From Alphaproteobacteria bacterium HGW-Alphaproteobacteria-1 (lineage in GTDB: Bacteria > Pseudomonadota > Alphaproteobacteria > Rhodobacterales > Rhodobacteraceae), in assembly GCA_002842985.1 (NCBI GenBank), contig PHEQ01000014.1, forward strand, positions 1-64,000: a stretch of 64,000 bases of DNA. The letters are read 5' to 3'. Below, one piece after another: positions 53,039 to 61,733 of the stretch; position 1 is the first letter of the stretch, and every line of letters begins with the position of its first letter. A model generated the notes under the pieces. It was not told the DNA's origin, made no database searches, and was given only the letters and a program-made list of their open reading frames with translations. A program made the translations under genes and the position numbers.

Positions 53039-54325
53039 TCAGCGGGTGGCGCGGCGCAGATAGGCGATGAGGTCCTGCCGGTCCTGCGCCCCGGTAATGC
53101 GTTGCATCGGCATCTTGGAGCCGGGGATGTAATGGTCCGGGCCAAGATCGAATAGAGCGTCGATGCTCTCGTCCCCCCATACAATATCGGAATTGGCAAG
53201 GATGGGCGAGTAGGGATAGCCCTCCACCTCTCCGGCCCTGCGCCCGAAGAGACCATGAAGGCTTGGCCCTGCCTTGCGCGAGGGCGGCGGCGTCAGCGCG
53301 TGGCAGATCGAGCACTTGCGCATGAATTGCCGCTCGCCATTCTCCATCTCTTCGGGCGGGCGCAGGAATGTGTGCTCGGCCGCGTCCGCCGGATCGTACT
53401 CGTCGAGCAGCGCCACGGGCCAGCCATAGACCACCTCCGGAAGGCCGCCAGCATAGAGCATCGCCCCATCGGGCGAAAATGCCAGCGCCCAGACCGGTCC
53501 GCGCTCCATGGCCTTGAAATCACGGGTCACGGTCCATTCGCGTGTGTCGATCACCATGATGTAGCCATGCCCGTCCCCGGCGGCGAGCTGGCCTGACCCC
53601 TCGTGATTCACCAGCGCCAGCACAGGCCGCCGGTCGAGGGTGAAATCGGCGATCTCCACGCCGCCCTCAGGCTCCACCACCCGCGTCGCACCATCGACCG
53701 CACCATAGGCGAGCCACGCATCGCCCGGCCCCACCACCAGTTCGTTGATGCCGAAACCCTGATCAACAAGAACGCGCGAGACCGCCCCGGCCTCTTGCCA
53801 GGGCCACACCCGCAGCGTGCCATCGGCCGAGGAGGAAAAAAGCCGCGCGCCGTCGTGCGCGAAGGCGACATCGGTCACCGGGCCGTCATGCCCCTTGAGA
53901 AAGCGCGGCGCGCCGCCCTGCGCGGGCCAGAGACCGATCGAGCCATCCCAGCTTGCCGAAGCGATCCACCCGCCATCCAGCGAGACAGCGAGCGAGGCCA
54001 CCTTGCCCTGATGCCCGTCAAGACGCGTCGCGGCCCCGCTTTCACGATCCCAGAGGATCACGTCGAAATCGTCGCCGCCCGAGACAAACCGGCCATCGCC
54101 CAGATGCGCCACCGCGATCACCGCCGCCGCGTGCCCCTCGAACCATCGCGGAACGCGCCCCTGCCAGAGGCCCACCGAATTGTCGAAGCTTGCCGAGATC
54201 ACCGCGCCGTCCGGCAGCATGTCAAGCCCCATCACCGGCCCGCCATGCCCCTTGAGCGTGGTGAACTCCTGAGCCGCGACCGGGGCCGCGACCAGACACC
54301 AGAGCACCGCAATCCATCCGCGCAT
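53039..54325 (-). CDS. WD40-repeat protein fused to a C-terminal cytochrome c
   Basis: A 428-residue exported protein. A signal peptide (MRGWIAVLWCLVAAPVAAQ) precedes a WD40 beta-propeller with repeats such as GGDDFDVILWDRESGAA, ASASWDGSIGLWPAQGG and SSSADGTLRVWPWQ. The last hundred residues form a mono-haem cytochrome c: RKCSICHALTPPP (around residue 340), GPSLHGLFGRRAG and axial methionine in PGSKMPMQRI. It lies seven bases after the gamma subunit gene, so it may accept electrons from formate dehydrogenase in the periplasm. Confidence 0.88.
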   Translation of the reverse strand: MRGWIAVLWCLVAAPVAAQEFTTLKGHGGPVMGLDMLPDGAVISASFDNSVGLWQGRVPRWFEGHAAAVIAVAHLGDGRFVSGGDDFDVILWDRESGAATRLDGHQGKVASLAVSLDGGWIASASWDGSIGLWPAQGGAPRFLKGHDGPVTDVAFAHDGARLFSSSADGTLRVWPWQEAGAVSRVLVDQGFGINELVVGPGDAWLAYGAVDGATRVVEPEGGVEIADFTLDRRPVLALVNHEGSGQLAAGDGHGYIMVIDTREWTVTRDFKAMERGPVWALAFSPDGAMLYAGGLPEVVYGWPVALLDEYDPADAAEHTFLRPPEEMENGERQFMRKCSICHALTPPPSRKAGPSLHGLFGRRAGEVEGYPYSPILANSDIVWGDESIDALFDLGPDHYIPGSKMPMQRITGAQDRQDLIAYLRRATR

Positions 54326-54332
54326 GATGAAA

Positions 54333-55544
54333 TCACTCGGCGGGATGGGCGGCCTTGTCGGGCGTGTCGGGCGCATGGCCCTTTTGCCGCAACTCCTCGA
54401 GCCACAGCCCGTGATGCTCACGCGCCCATTGCTCCTCGACCTCGCCCGAGCCCATGGCATCGAACGCGCCCTCCATGCCGACCGAGCCGATATAGATATG
54501 GGCGAGGATGATCGCGATCAGGATGAAGGCCACGATCGTATGCCAGAGCGTCGCAAGCTGCATTTCCTCATGCGGCGCGAGCATCTCGGGCAGGGGTCCA
54601 AGGCCCACAATCTGCGGCAGGCCCATGTTGTTGAGGATGACAAAGGTCTTGGCGAACATCGGCAACTCAAAGGGGAAGAGCAGCGACAGGCCCGAGGCCG
54701 AGATCGACGCGCCAAAAAGGATCACCGACCAGAAGATCATCTTTTGCCCGGCGTTGAACTTCTTCGCCGGCGGATGCACCCCTTTCGTGAAAATACCCCC
54801 GCCCACGGCCAGCCATTTGAGGTCGGTCCGGTTGGGGATGTTGTGCATCACCCACAGGAAGAACACCATCACGAGGCCAAGCATGAAGGCCCAGGAGATG
54901 TTGTTGTGCACCCATTTCGAGGCGACCGCGATGGTCGAGAAGGCTTCGTGCCCCAGCAGCGGAATGATCGCCATGCGACCGAAGAGCACCACCAGCCCGG
55001 TTATCGCCAGCACCACGAAAGACCCCGCCATCAGCCAATGGGCAAACCGCTCCACCGCCTGAAAGCGGGTGACGGTGCGCCCGGTCTTCTCTCCATCGAT
55101 GCGGATCTTGCCGCGAACGAGGTAGAAAAGCGCGAGAAGGGCCAGCGTGCCACCGAGAAGCCACGCGCCATACGTGGCAAGCGGTCCCTTGCGGAACTCG
55201 AGCCACTTCATGCCGCCATCCTGGATGAGCACGCGCGCCTCGGCGCCGCCCGTCGAGACCTTTACATCATCAAGCCCATAGCGCAGCGCGCGCCACACCT
55301 CGGCATCGGAGGCCCCTCCAAGCGTGCCCAGCTGCCCGGCCATGCCGGCAGCATCGTCGCCGCCGGTGGCATTGCGGCGAAACGAGTCGTCGATCTTCTC
55401 TCCGCGCTGACGGGCGAGGATGTCGTCGAGCGTTTGCGCCCCGCCGGTGGCGGAGCGATCCGTCCCGGACGCCTCCGGCCTGTCCTGCGCCATGGCAGGA
55501 AGCGCGAGCAGGAAACACAAGGCCAAGCTGAGAAATGCGCGCAT
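54333..55544 (-). CDS. fdhC: Formate dehydrogenase gamma subunit (cytochrome b)
   Basis: The membrane anchor and quinone-linked di-haem cytochrome b of formate dehydrogenase. The 403-residue protein has a signal peptide (MRAFLSLALCFLLALPAMAQ), a periplasmic part of about 110 residues, then four helices with histidines in RFAHWLMAGSFVVLAITG, SWAFMLGLVMVFFLWVMHNI and TLWHTIVAFILIAIILAHIYIG. It lies between the beta subunit gene (129-base gap containing hairpins) and the cytochrome c gene. Confidence 0.93.
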   Translation of the reverse strand: MRAFLSLALCFLLALPAMAQDRPEASGTDRSATGGAQTLDDILARQRGEKIDDSFRRNATGGDDAAGMAGQLGTLGGASDAEVWRALRYGLDDVKVSTGGAEARVLIQDGGMKWLEFRKGPLATYGAWLLGGTLALLALFYLVRGKIRIDGEKTGRTVTRFQAVERFAHWLMAGSFVVLAITGLVVLFGRMAIIPLLGHEAFSTIAVASKWVHNNISWAFMLGLVMVFFLWVMHNIPNRTDLKWLAVGGGIFTKGVHPPAKKFNAGQKMIFWSVILFGASISASGLSLLFPFELPMFAKTFVILNNMGLPQIVGLGPLPEMLAPHEEMQLATLWHTIVAFILIAIILAHIYIGSVGMEGAFDAMGSGEVEEQWAREHHGLWLEELRQKGHAPDTPDKAAHPAE

Positions 55545-55571
55545 GATGTCCTCGATCCAGATCAGGTAGAC

Positions 55572-55619
55572 CCGATTTCTTCAAAAGAAATCGGATCGGA
55601 AACTTTCAAAGTTTCCGAT
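55572..55619. repeat. Twin AT-rich hairpins, copy 3
   Basis: CCGATTTCTT-CAA-AAGAAATCGG (55572-55594) directly abuts ATCGGAAACTTT-C-AAAGTTTCCGAT (55595-55619). It lies inside the formate dehydrogenase operon, between the beta and gamma subunit genes, where it could adjust relative expression. Confidence 0.8.
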
Positions 55620-55673
55620 TTTTGTCGCGCCGATGCCGAAGGTCTTGCCAACCTCCGGCATCGGCAAGGGCGA

Positions 55674-56270
55674 TCAGCCGCCGCTTTGCTGGCCGTAGGC
55701 GCTGCCCCAGCCCCAGGCACCCGAGCCGAAGCCGCGGGCCACCACGCGCTCGCGGTAGATGGCCGAGACCACGTCGCCGTCGCCTGCCAGAAGCGCCTTG
55801 GTCGAGCACATCTCGGCGCAGATGGGCAGCTTGCCCTCGGCGATCCGGTTGCGCCCATACTTCTGGAACTCGGCCTGGCTGTGGTTCTCCTCGGGGCCGC
55901 CCTTGCAGAAGGTGCATTTGTCCATCTTGCCACGGGACCCGAAATTGCCCGCCTGCGGGAATTGCGGCGCGCCGAACGGGCACGCGTAGAAGCAATAGCC
56001 GCAACCGATGCACAGGTCCTTGGAGTGGAGCACCACGCCTTCCTCGTCCTGGTAGAAGCAATCCACCGGACAGACGGCCATGCAGGGCGCGTCCGAACAG
56101 TGCATGCACGCGACCGAGATCGAGCGTTCACCAGGCTTGCCGTCGTTGATCGTCACCACCTTGCGGCGGTTGATCCCCCAAGGCACCTCGTGCTCGTTCT
56201 TGCAGGCGGTGACGCAGGCGTTGCATTCGATGCAGCGTTCGGCGTCGCACAGAAACTTTGCTCTTGCCAT
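55674..56270 (-). CDS. fdhB: Formate dehydrogenase beta subunit (4Fe-4S)
   Basis: A 198-residue electron-transfer subunit with four [4Fe-4S] sites. The cysteine groups are CDAERCIECNACVTACKNE, CSDAPCMAVCPVDCF, CIGCGYCFYACPFGAPQ and CTFCKGG with a distant final cysteine. It has no transmembrane anchor, unlike FdnH of E. coli. It carries electrons from the alpha subunit to the cytochrome b. The gene starts 12 bases after fdhA. Confidence 0.95.
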   Translation of the reverse strand: MARAKFLCDAERCIECNACVTACKNEHEVPWGINRRKVVTINDGKPGERSISVACMHCSDAPCMAVCPVDCFYQDEEGVVLHSKDLCIGCGYCFYACPFGAPQFPQAGNFGSRGKMDKCTFCKGGPEENHSQAEFQKYGRNRIAEGKLPICAEMCSTKALLAGDGDVVSAIYRERVVARGFGSGAWGWGSAYGQQSGG

Positions 56271-56282
56271 TTCTCTGTCTCC

Positions 56283-59168
56283 TTACGCTGGCATGATCTT
56301 GCAGAGAGTACACTTGGTCTCCTGCATCTGAGTGACCGAGTCGTAGCCATAGGTCTGGGCGGTGTTCGAGGCCTCACCCAGCACATAGGGATCGGCACCG
56401 GCGGGATAGTTCTCGCGCAGGTCGCGCCCCTCGAAATGGCCGCCGAAGTGGAAGGGCATGAAGACCACACCCGACGCGACCCGTTCCGTGACCATGGCCT
56501 TGACCTTGACCTTGGCGCCTTCGGCACCCTCGACCCAGACCTGTGCGCCGTCCCGCACACCCAGATTATTGGCGTCGCGCGGGTTGATCTCGACGAACAT
56601 GTCCTGCTGCAACTCGGCGAGCCACGGGTTGGACCGGGTCTCGTCGCCGCCGCCCTCGTATTCGACCAGTCGGCCGGAAGTGAGGATGATCGGATACTCT
56701 TTCGAGAAGTCGTTCTGCTGGATCGAGGCATACATGGTCGGCAGGCGCCAGAACTTGCGGTCCTCGTAGGTCGGATAATCCGCCACCAGATCACGACGAT
56801 TCGTGTAGAGCGGTTCGCGATGCAGCGGCACCGGGTCGGGGAAGTTCCAGACCACCGTGCGCGCCTTGGCATTGCCGAAGGGGGCGCATTCGTGCTTGAT
56901 CGCCACCCGCTGGATACCGCCCGAAAGGTCGGTCTTCCAGTTGGCCGCAGGCCCGCCCACCGCGTCGATTGCGGCGCGCTCTTCCGCGGTCAGGTCGGCA
57001 TCCCATCCCAGATCCATCAGCATCTGCATGGTGAATTCCGGGTATCCGTCCTGGATCTCGGAGTTCGCCGAGTAGACACCTTCGGCCAGCAGGTTCTCGC
57101 CGTCACGCTCCACGCCAAAGCGCGCGCGGAAGGTCAGACCGCCCTCGGAGACCGGCTTGGACATGTCATAAAGGACATGCGTTCCGGGATGGTTCATCTC
57201 CGGCGTGCCCCAGCAGGGCCATGGCAGGCCATAGGTGTCCCCATCAGCCGGGCCACCCACCGCGCGCAACGTGGTCTTGTCGAACGTGTGCTGGTTGGCC
57301 ATGTGCAGCTTGAGCCGCTCGGGGCTCTGGCCGGTATAGCCAATGGTCCACATGCCGCGGTTGAACTCGCGGGTGATGTCCTCGACGTTCGGCTCGCCGT
57401 TCTCCTCGATGGCAATGTTGCGGAACATCCGGTCATGGAAGCCGAATTTCTCGGCAAAAAGCGCCATGATCTCGTGATCCACCTTGGATTCGAACAAGGG
57501 CTCCATGACCTTGTCGCGCCATTGCAGCGACCGGTTCGAGGCGGTGACGGAACCGCGCGTCTCGAATTGCGTCGTCGCAGGCAGCAGATACACGCCATCG
57601 GTGCGGTCGTTCATGACGGCAGAAACCGTCGGGAACGGATCGACCACGACCAGCATGTCGAGCTTTTCCATCGCGGTCTTCATTTCCTTGCCGCGTGTCT
57701 GGCTGTTGGGCGCATGACCCCAGAGAACCATGGCCCTCACATTGTTGGGCTGGTCCATGTTCTCGGCATCCTCGAGCACGCCGTCAATCCAGCGCGACAC
57801 GGGGATGCCCGTGAGGTTCATCATCTTCTTGTCACCATAGGCCGCGTCGTCGAACCGGGCCGTAAGCCAGTCCAGATCCTCTTCCCAGACGCGCGCCCAA
57901 TGGGCCCAGGCCCCTTCCGCCAGACCGTAGTAGCCGGGCAGAGTATCCGCCAGAACGCCAAGATCGGTCGCGCCCTGAACGTTGTCATGGCCGCGGAAGA
58001 TGTTGGCACCACCGCCTTCCACACCCATGTTGCCCAGGGCCAGTTGCAGGATGCAATAGGCGCGGGTGTTGTTGTTGCCATTGGTGTGCTGGGTGCCACC
58101 CATGCACCAGACCAGGGTTCCCGGACGATTGTTGGCCAGCGTACGCGCCACGCGGCGCAACTGGCTGCCGGGCGTGCCGGTGACGCGCTCGACCTCTTCG
58201 GGCGTCCACTTCTTCACCTCGTCCTTGATCTGAGTCATCCCCCAGACACGGGTGCGGATGAATTCCTTGTCCTCCCAGCCATTCTCGAAGATGTGCCACA
58301 GGATACCCCAGATCAGCGCCACGTCGGTACCGGGCCGGAACCGCACATATTCATCTGCGTGGGCGGCGGTGCGGGTAAAGCGCGGGTCGCAGACGATCAG
58401 CGGCGCGTTGTTCTCTTCCTTGGCCTTGAGGATGTGCAGAAGCGACACCGGATGCGCCTCTGCCGGGTTCGACCCGATCAGGAACATCGCCTTGGACTTG
58501 TGGATGTCGTTGTAGCTGTTGGTCATGGCGCCGTAGCCCCATGTATTCGCAACGCCCGCCACGGTGGTGGAGTGACAGATCCGCGCCTGATGGTCGACGT
58601 TGTTGGTGCCCCAGTAGGCCGCGAACTTGCGGAAGAGATAGGATTGTTCGTTATTGTGCTTGGCCGAGCCGAGCCAGTAGACAGAATCCGGGCCGCTTTC
58701 CTCGCGGATCTTCATCATGCCGTCGCCGATCTCGTTGATCGCCTGTTCCCAGCTGATGCGCTTCCACTCACCGCCCTCTTTCTTCATCGGATACTTGAGG
58801 CGGCGCTCGCCATGGGCGTGCTCGCGGACCGCGGCGCCCTTGGCACAATGCGAGCCAAGGTTGAACGGGCTGTCCCAGCCGGGCTCTTGCCCCGTCCAGA
58901 CGCCGTTCTGCACCTCGGCGATGACGGTGCAGCCGACCGAGCAATGCGTGCAGACGGATTTCACGGTCTTGACCGCCTCGTTCGCCGCGCTCTGCGCGTT
59001 CGCACGGGTGACGGTGCCCCCCATGGCCCCCATCGCGGCAAGGCCACCGATCGCCAGACCACTGCCGCGCAGGAACGCGCGGCGGTCAACGGACCGACCA
59101 CCGATGTCGGACAGGATACTTGTCCGCTGGGGGCGTCGCGCAACCCCGTTGGTCTTTTTCCTAAGCAT
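56283..59168 (-). CDS. fdhA: Formate dehydrogenase alpha subunit (molybdopterin, cysteine form)
   Basis: A 961-residue catalytic subunit that oxidises formate to CO2 in the periplasm. A Tat signal (VDRRAFLRGSGLAIGG) is followed by the [4Fe-4S] cysteines at 73, 76, 80 and 108 (CTHCSVGC, HCAKGAAV). The metal ligand is Cys198 in HQARICHSTTVAG, an ordinary TGC codon, where E. coli FdnG has selenocysteine; the adjacent His199 is kept. Molybdopterin-binding segments appear throughout (FRGHDNVQGATDLG). A tungsten enzyme cannot be excluded. It is preceded by chaperone genes in the same operon. Confidence 0.95.
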   Translation of the reverse strand: MLRKKTNGVARRPQRTSILSDIGGRSVDRRAFLRGSGLAIGGLAAMGAMGGTVTRANAQSAANEAVKTVKSVCTHCSVGCTVIAEVQNGVWTGQEPGWDSPFNLGSHCAKGAAVREHAHGERRLKYPMKKEGGEWKRISWEQAINEIGDGMMKIREESGPDSVYWLGSAKHNNEQSYLFRKFAAYWGTNNVDHQARICHSTTVAGVANTWGYGAMTNSYNDIHKSKAMFLIGSNPAEAHPVSLLHILKAKEENNAPLIVCDPRFTRTAAHADEYVRFRPGTDVALIWGILWHIFENGWEDKEFIRTRVWGMTQIKDEVKKWTPEEVERVTGTPGSQLRRVARTLANNRPGTLVWCMGGTQHTNGNNNTRAYCILQLALGNMGVEGGGANIFRGHDNVQGATDLGVLADTLPGYYGLAEGAWAHWARVWEEDLDWLTARFDDAAYGDKKMMNLTGIPVSRWIDGVLEDAENMDQPNNVRAMVLWGHAPNSQTRGKEMKTAMEKLDMLVVVDPFPTVSAVMNDRTDGVYLLPATTQFETRGSVTASNRSLQWRDKVMEPLFESKVDHEIMALFAEKFGFHDRMFRNIAIEENGEPNVEDITREFNRGMWTIGYTGQSPERLKLHMANQHTFDKTTLRAVGGPADGDTYGLPWPCWGTPEMNHPGTHVLYDMSKPVSEGGLTFRARFGVERDGENLLAEGVYSANSEIQDGYPEFTMQMLMDLGWDADLTAEERAAIDAVGGPAANWKTDLSGGIQRVAIKHECAPFGNAKARTVVWNFPDPVPLHREPLYTNRRDLVADYPTYEDRKFWRLPTMYASIQQNDFSKEYPIILTSGRLVEYEGGGDETRSNPWLAELQQDMFVEINPRDANNLGVRDGAQVWVEGAEGAKVKVKAMVTERVASGVVFMPFHFGGHFEGRDLRENYPAGADPYVLGEASNTAQTYGYDSVTQMQETKCTLCKIMPA

Positions 59169-59273
59169 GTTTCTTTCTCCTCCCTTGGCCGCTCAAAGGC
59201 CGGGCATCATGACGAACCGCAGACGGTCGGGCCTAACGCAACCGGTCGCCAGCGGGTGTAACCACGTCCGGGT

Positions 59274-59465
59274 TCAGAACCGGGCGCTGTCGAAATAGGC
59301 GCGGGTATGCGCGGTGTCCTGCATCCGGTCGGATGCAAGATCAGGCTCGGCGGCCTCGGCACTCTGGCCGGAGACGGCCACGGCCACGGCGGCCATGGGC
59401 GCACCTGTCGCGGCGAGCCGGAGGAAATCGCGGCGGCTGGTGCCGTCCTCGGGTTTCCTGGTCAT
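59274..59465 (-). CDS. Small Tat-signal protein of formate dehydrogenase clusters
   Basis: A 63-residue protein, almost all of it a Tat signal (SRRDFLRLAATGAPMAAVAVAV) with a short mature tail. Such 'formate dehydrogenase region Tat target' proteins (TIGR02811) are found next to fdh genes; their role is not known. Its ATG overlaps the stop of the TorD-like gene by four bases. It precedes fdhA by 105 bases without an obvious promoter. Confidence 0.88.
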   Translation of the reverse strand: MTRKPEDGTSRRDFLRLAATGAPMAAVAVAVSGQSAEAAEPDLASDRMQDTAHTRAYFDSARF

Positions 59466-60151
59466 GGGGTTCTCCCCTCCTCTGGTTGTGGCGGCCTCGC
59501 ACCGCCGGTTGCTGCGTGACCGGAGGCCCCGCTCATCCGAAAGCCCTCGGTCTCGATTTCCATGAACACCCGACCGACCGCGCCGACCGAGGCATAGAGA
59601 ACCGACGACTGAGCCGCCTCCAAATCCGTGAAAAAATGGCCCGCCCAAGGGGCAACATGCTTGCCGAAGAAGGTTTTCTGATCGTCGAGACTGGCCGGAG
59701 TGCCGAAACGGCCCCGGATCAGGCCCGCCATCATCTCCAGCAGAGAGGCAATATTGTCCTCCGGCTCGTAGACATTGTCCGCCCGCCGCATCCCGCGCGC
59801 GGCCATGTCGCGCCGCAGGCTGGCCAGAGGCTTCTCGTTGAGAAAACCGGTGAGGTAATAGCTCGCATAGGGCAAAAGCTCGCCCCGCCCAAGCCCGATG
59901 AAGAGCGCGTTGAACTCGCGCTCCACGGCGCGTGGCGTGCTCACCGAGGCGACCCGTGCCAGCGCACTGACCGCCTGCCCCATCTCGGTTGCGTCGCCGG
60001 TAAGGGCGGCGCATTTCTCCAGCATCCCGGCATCGGCTGGCCGCGCGAGAAGGGCGGCCAGAAAATCGTAGAGATCGGCGCGCAGACGGTCCTCCTCGGC
60101 AATCGCGGGCGCGGCGGACTGCTGGTCCATGAGGCTCTCCTGATTGGTCAT
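59462..60151 (-). CDS. TorD-family molecular chaperone
   Basis: A 229-residue all-helical chaperone of the TorD/DmsD family, which protects the Tat precursor until its cofactor is inserted. LRADLYDFLAALLARPAD at about residue 24, the EFNALFIGLGRGELLPYASYYLTG block and EPEDNIASLLEMMAGLI are typical. The likely client is the alpha subunit. It overlaps both neighbours by four bases. Confidence 0.9.
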   Translation of the reverse strand: MTNQESLMDQQSAAPAIAEEDRLRADLYDFLAALLARPADAGMLEKCAALTGDATEMGQAVSALARVASVSTPRAVEREFNALFIGLGRGELLPYASYYLTGFLNEKPLASLRRDMAARGMRRADNVYEPEDNIASLLEMMAGLIRGRFGTPASLDDQKTFFGKHVAPWAGHFFTDLEAAQSSVLYASVGAVGRVFMEIETEGFRMSGASGHAATGGARPPQPEEGRTP

Positions 60152-60783
60152 GCCGTGGCTCCGGCGCTGTGGGCAAAGGCAAAGCGCATCCGGCGGCGCG
60201 CCGACAGGGGAGGCTCCTCGGCCATTTCGGGTGCCTCTTCGGGGGCCGCGTCTGCGGGCGTCTCCCCGGACGGCGGAGCAGCGACGGATCGGGTTTCGGG
60301 CGAAACCTCCTCGGTCTCGGCCATGGCCACCGGCTCTTCGCCGCCCTCATCCGGTACGGGATCCGCCGCTTCAGCCTCGGCCTGCCGCGCCATCTCCTGC
60401 ACATGGGCAAGCATCCCCTTGCCCACCTGATAAGTGGTTTTCATGTCCACCATCACCATGGCGCTGTCGGTATAGTCGTCAGCGTAATCGACCAGCCCGT
60501 CGAGATTGGCCAGCGTCGGATTGCTGACCCAGAGCCGCCGCAGCGCGCGGCGGCGCAGCCGGTCGGGAACCGTCCTGGCCATGAAGGCGCGGAAATCGTC
60601 CCCAAGTCCCAGCGTGTCGGGATCAGGCAGGCCCAGTTCCCTGCACAGGTCCTCGTCGGTCTTCTCGGCCAGCGCCGCGTCGCAAGCCGCCTGTTCGGCC
60701 GCCTGCGCTGCGCGCAGCTCGGCCTCGGCCTCGGCCTCGACGCGCGCCTTGCGGCGCGACCAGAAATCACCCGTGCGGCTCAT
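60148..60783 (-). CDS. DUF3306 domain-containing protein
   Basis: A 211-residue protein that begins with the family pattern FWSRRKARVEAEAEAE and contains LRRLWVSNPTLANLDGLVDYADDY. The tail is acidic, alanine/proline-rich, then basic. DUF3306 and DUF3305 are found together with formate dehydrogenase genes in several proteobacteria; they are probably assembly factors. The four-base overlaps on both sides point to coupled translation. Confidence 0.88.
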   Translation of the reverse strand: MSRTGDFWSRRKARVEAEAEAELRAAQAAEQAACDAALAEKTDEDLCRELGLPDPDTLGLGDDFRAFMARTVPDRLRRRALRRLWVSNPTLANLDGLVDYADDYTDSAMVMVDMKTTYQVGKGMLAHVQEMARQAEAEAADPVPDEGGEEPVAMAETEEVSPETRSVAAPPSGETPADAAPEEAPEMAEEPPLSARRRMRFAFAHSAGATA

Positions 60784-61361
60784 TGGAGCCGCACCTTGCG
60801 GGCGCGCGCCGGGGCGCGGTAGACATCCGCCGCCTGCGGGATGCGCGCATCGCCAATGCCGTCCTGCATCTCGCTCAGGTCCATCCGGTCGCGCTGACGC
60901 TTCTTGAACGCTTCTTCGACATGATGTGCGGCGACGAAATCGCGGATCAGGGCCGCCAGGCCCTCGGGCATCGGCACCTTCTCCATGATTTCCTCGCTCG
61001 CATCGCAATATTCTTGCGCCTCGAAGGGCGAGGCCGTCACAAGTGTCACTTCATAGGGCATCTCGTCCGTGCCACGGTGCACGGGCCGCATGAGCACATA
61101 CACCGAAGGCACCTGCGCGTTGAGCCCCTCCAGATAGGCCTCGGTCTGGGTGTGATGCAGATCGAGCGTGACGGTTGCGGCGTGATACTCGACCGCCTCG
61201 CCCTCGCGCCGCAGCTCGCGCCACTCCGCAGGCCCCGCGCCGGGCAGAACCGCAACCGGACGCCAGCACCACGCCTGCCAGCGCGTCACGCCGGGCGTCT
61301 TGCGCACAACGACGCCGATGGGCAGCAAAACCTGCTTGTCGGGTTGCTTGTCACTCGGCAT
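60780..61361 (-). CDS. DUF3305 domain-containing protein
   Basis: A 193-residue protein with the family segment LLPIGVVVRKTPGVTRWQAWCWRPVAVL, then YHAATVTLDLHHTQTEAYL and VYVLMRPV. Tail: RQRDRMDLSEM. It is the first gene of the formate dehydrogenase operon and presumably an assembly or maturation factor. The ATG at 61361 (MPSDKQPDKQV) was preferred; a GTG at 61427 would add 22 lysine-rich residues. Confidence 0.88.
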   Translation of the reverse strand: MPSDKQPDKQVLLPIGVVVRKTPGVTRWQAWCWRPVAVLPGAGPAEWRELRREGEAVEYHAATVTLDLHHTQTEAYLEGLNAQVPSVYVLMRPVHRGTDEMPYEVTLVTASPFEAQEYCDASEEIMEKVPMPEGLAALIRDFVAAHHVEEAFKKRQRDRMDLSEMQDGIGDARIPQAADVYRAPARARKVRLQ

Positions 61362-61733
61362 GTCTTTCACGGCTGGCTTTTTCCCCTTGCTGGCCTTGGG
61401 CAGAGATTGGTCCAGTTTCCTGACCACGCAAAGTCATTTCTGTGTGCAATGGTCGACATGGCCCGATTGACGGACATTTTGAACCATCTCACCCGACACG
61501 CTGGTCCATTCCAGACAAATTGACCGCGAACGCCTCGGAATGCTGCAACGCAGCGTTCCAAATGCCTGAAAACAAACAGAATCAATCAGGCTCTTGCGGC
61601 CCCCACCCTCACACCCGTTCCCGCACGACCGTGTTTCGAAATCCGGTTTACGGGCGCTGACAATTGTGTCTAAGCTTCGCCGCAAGCAACCCGAGCCGCA
61701 CCCTTCCCGATACCGAAACAACCCGAGGGAACC
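61362..61733. other. Divergent control region of the formate dehydrogenase operon
   Basis: The 372-base gap between the DUF3305 gene (minus) and the ferredoxin gene (plus) holds no credible gene. At 61537-61559 GGAATGCTGC-AAC-GCAGCGTTCC forms an inverted repeat with a single G-T pair, a candidate operator. The sequence upstream of the ferredoxin gene (around 61660-61680, GCTGACAATTGTGTCTAAG) could hold its promoter but no convincing -35/-10 pair is seen. GAGGGAACC precedes the ferredoxin ATG. Confidence 0.45.

Noticed and set aside
56283..59168. Possible selenocysteine in the formate dehydrogenase alpha subunit
   Set aside because: The metal-ligand position is an ordinary cysteine codon (HQARICHS) and no in-frame TGA interrupts the gene.
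54324..59261. A 1645-codon open frame on the plus strand across the formate dehydrogenase genes, and similar long opposing frames at 30177-32801, 5055-7124 and 7447-9429
   Set aside because: They are antisense to well-supported genes, have His/Arg/Gly-rich translations without any family motif, and arise from high GC at third positions.
61537..61559. Sigma-54 promoter-like TGGAACG...TTGCA on the minus strand
   Set aside because: The GG and GC doublets are 11 bases apart instead of 10, and the match is explained by the inverted repeat itself.
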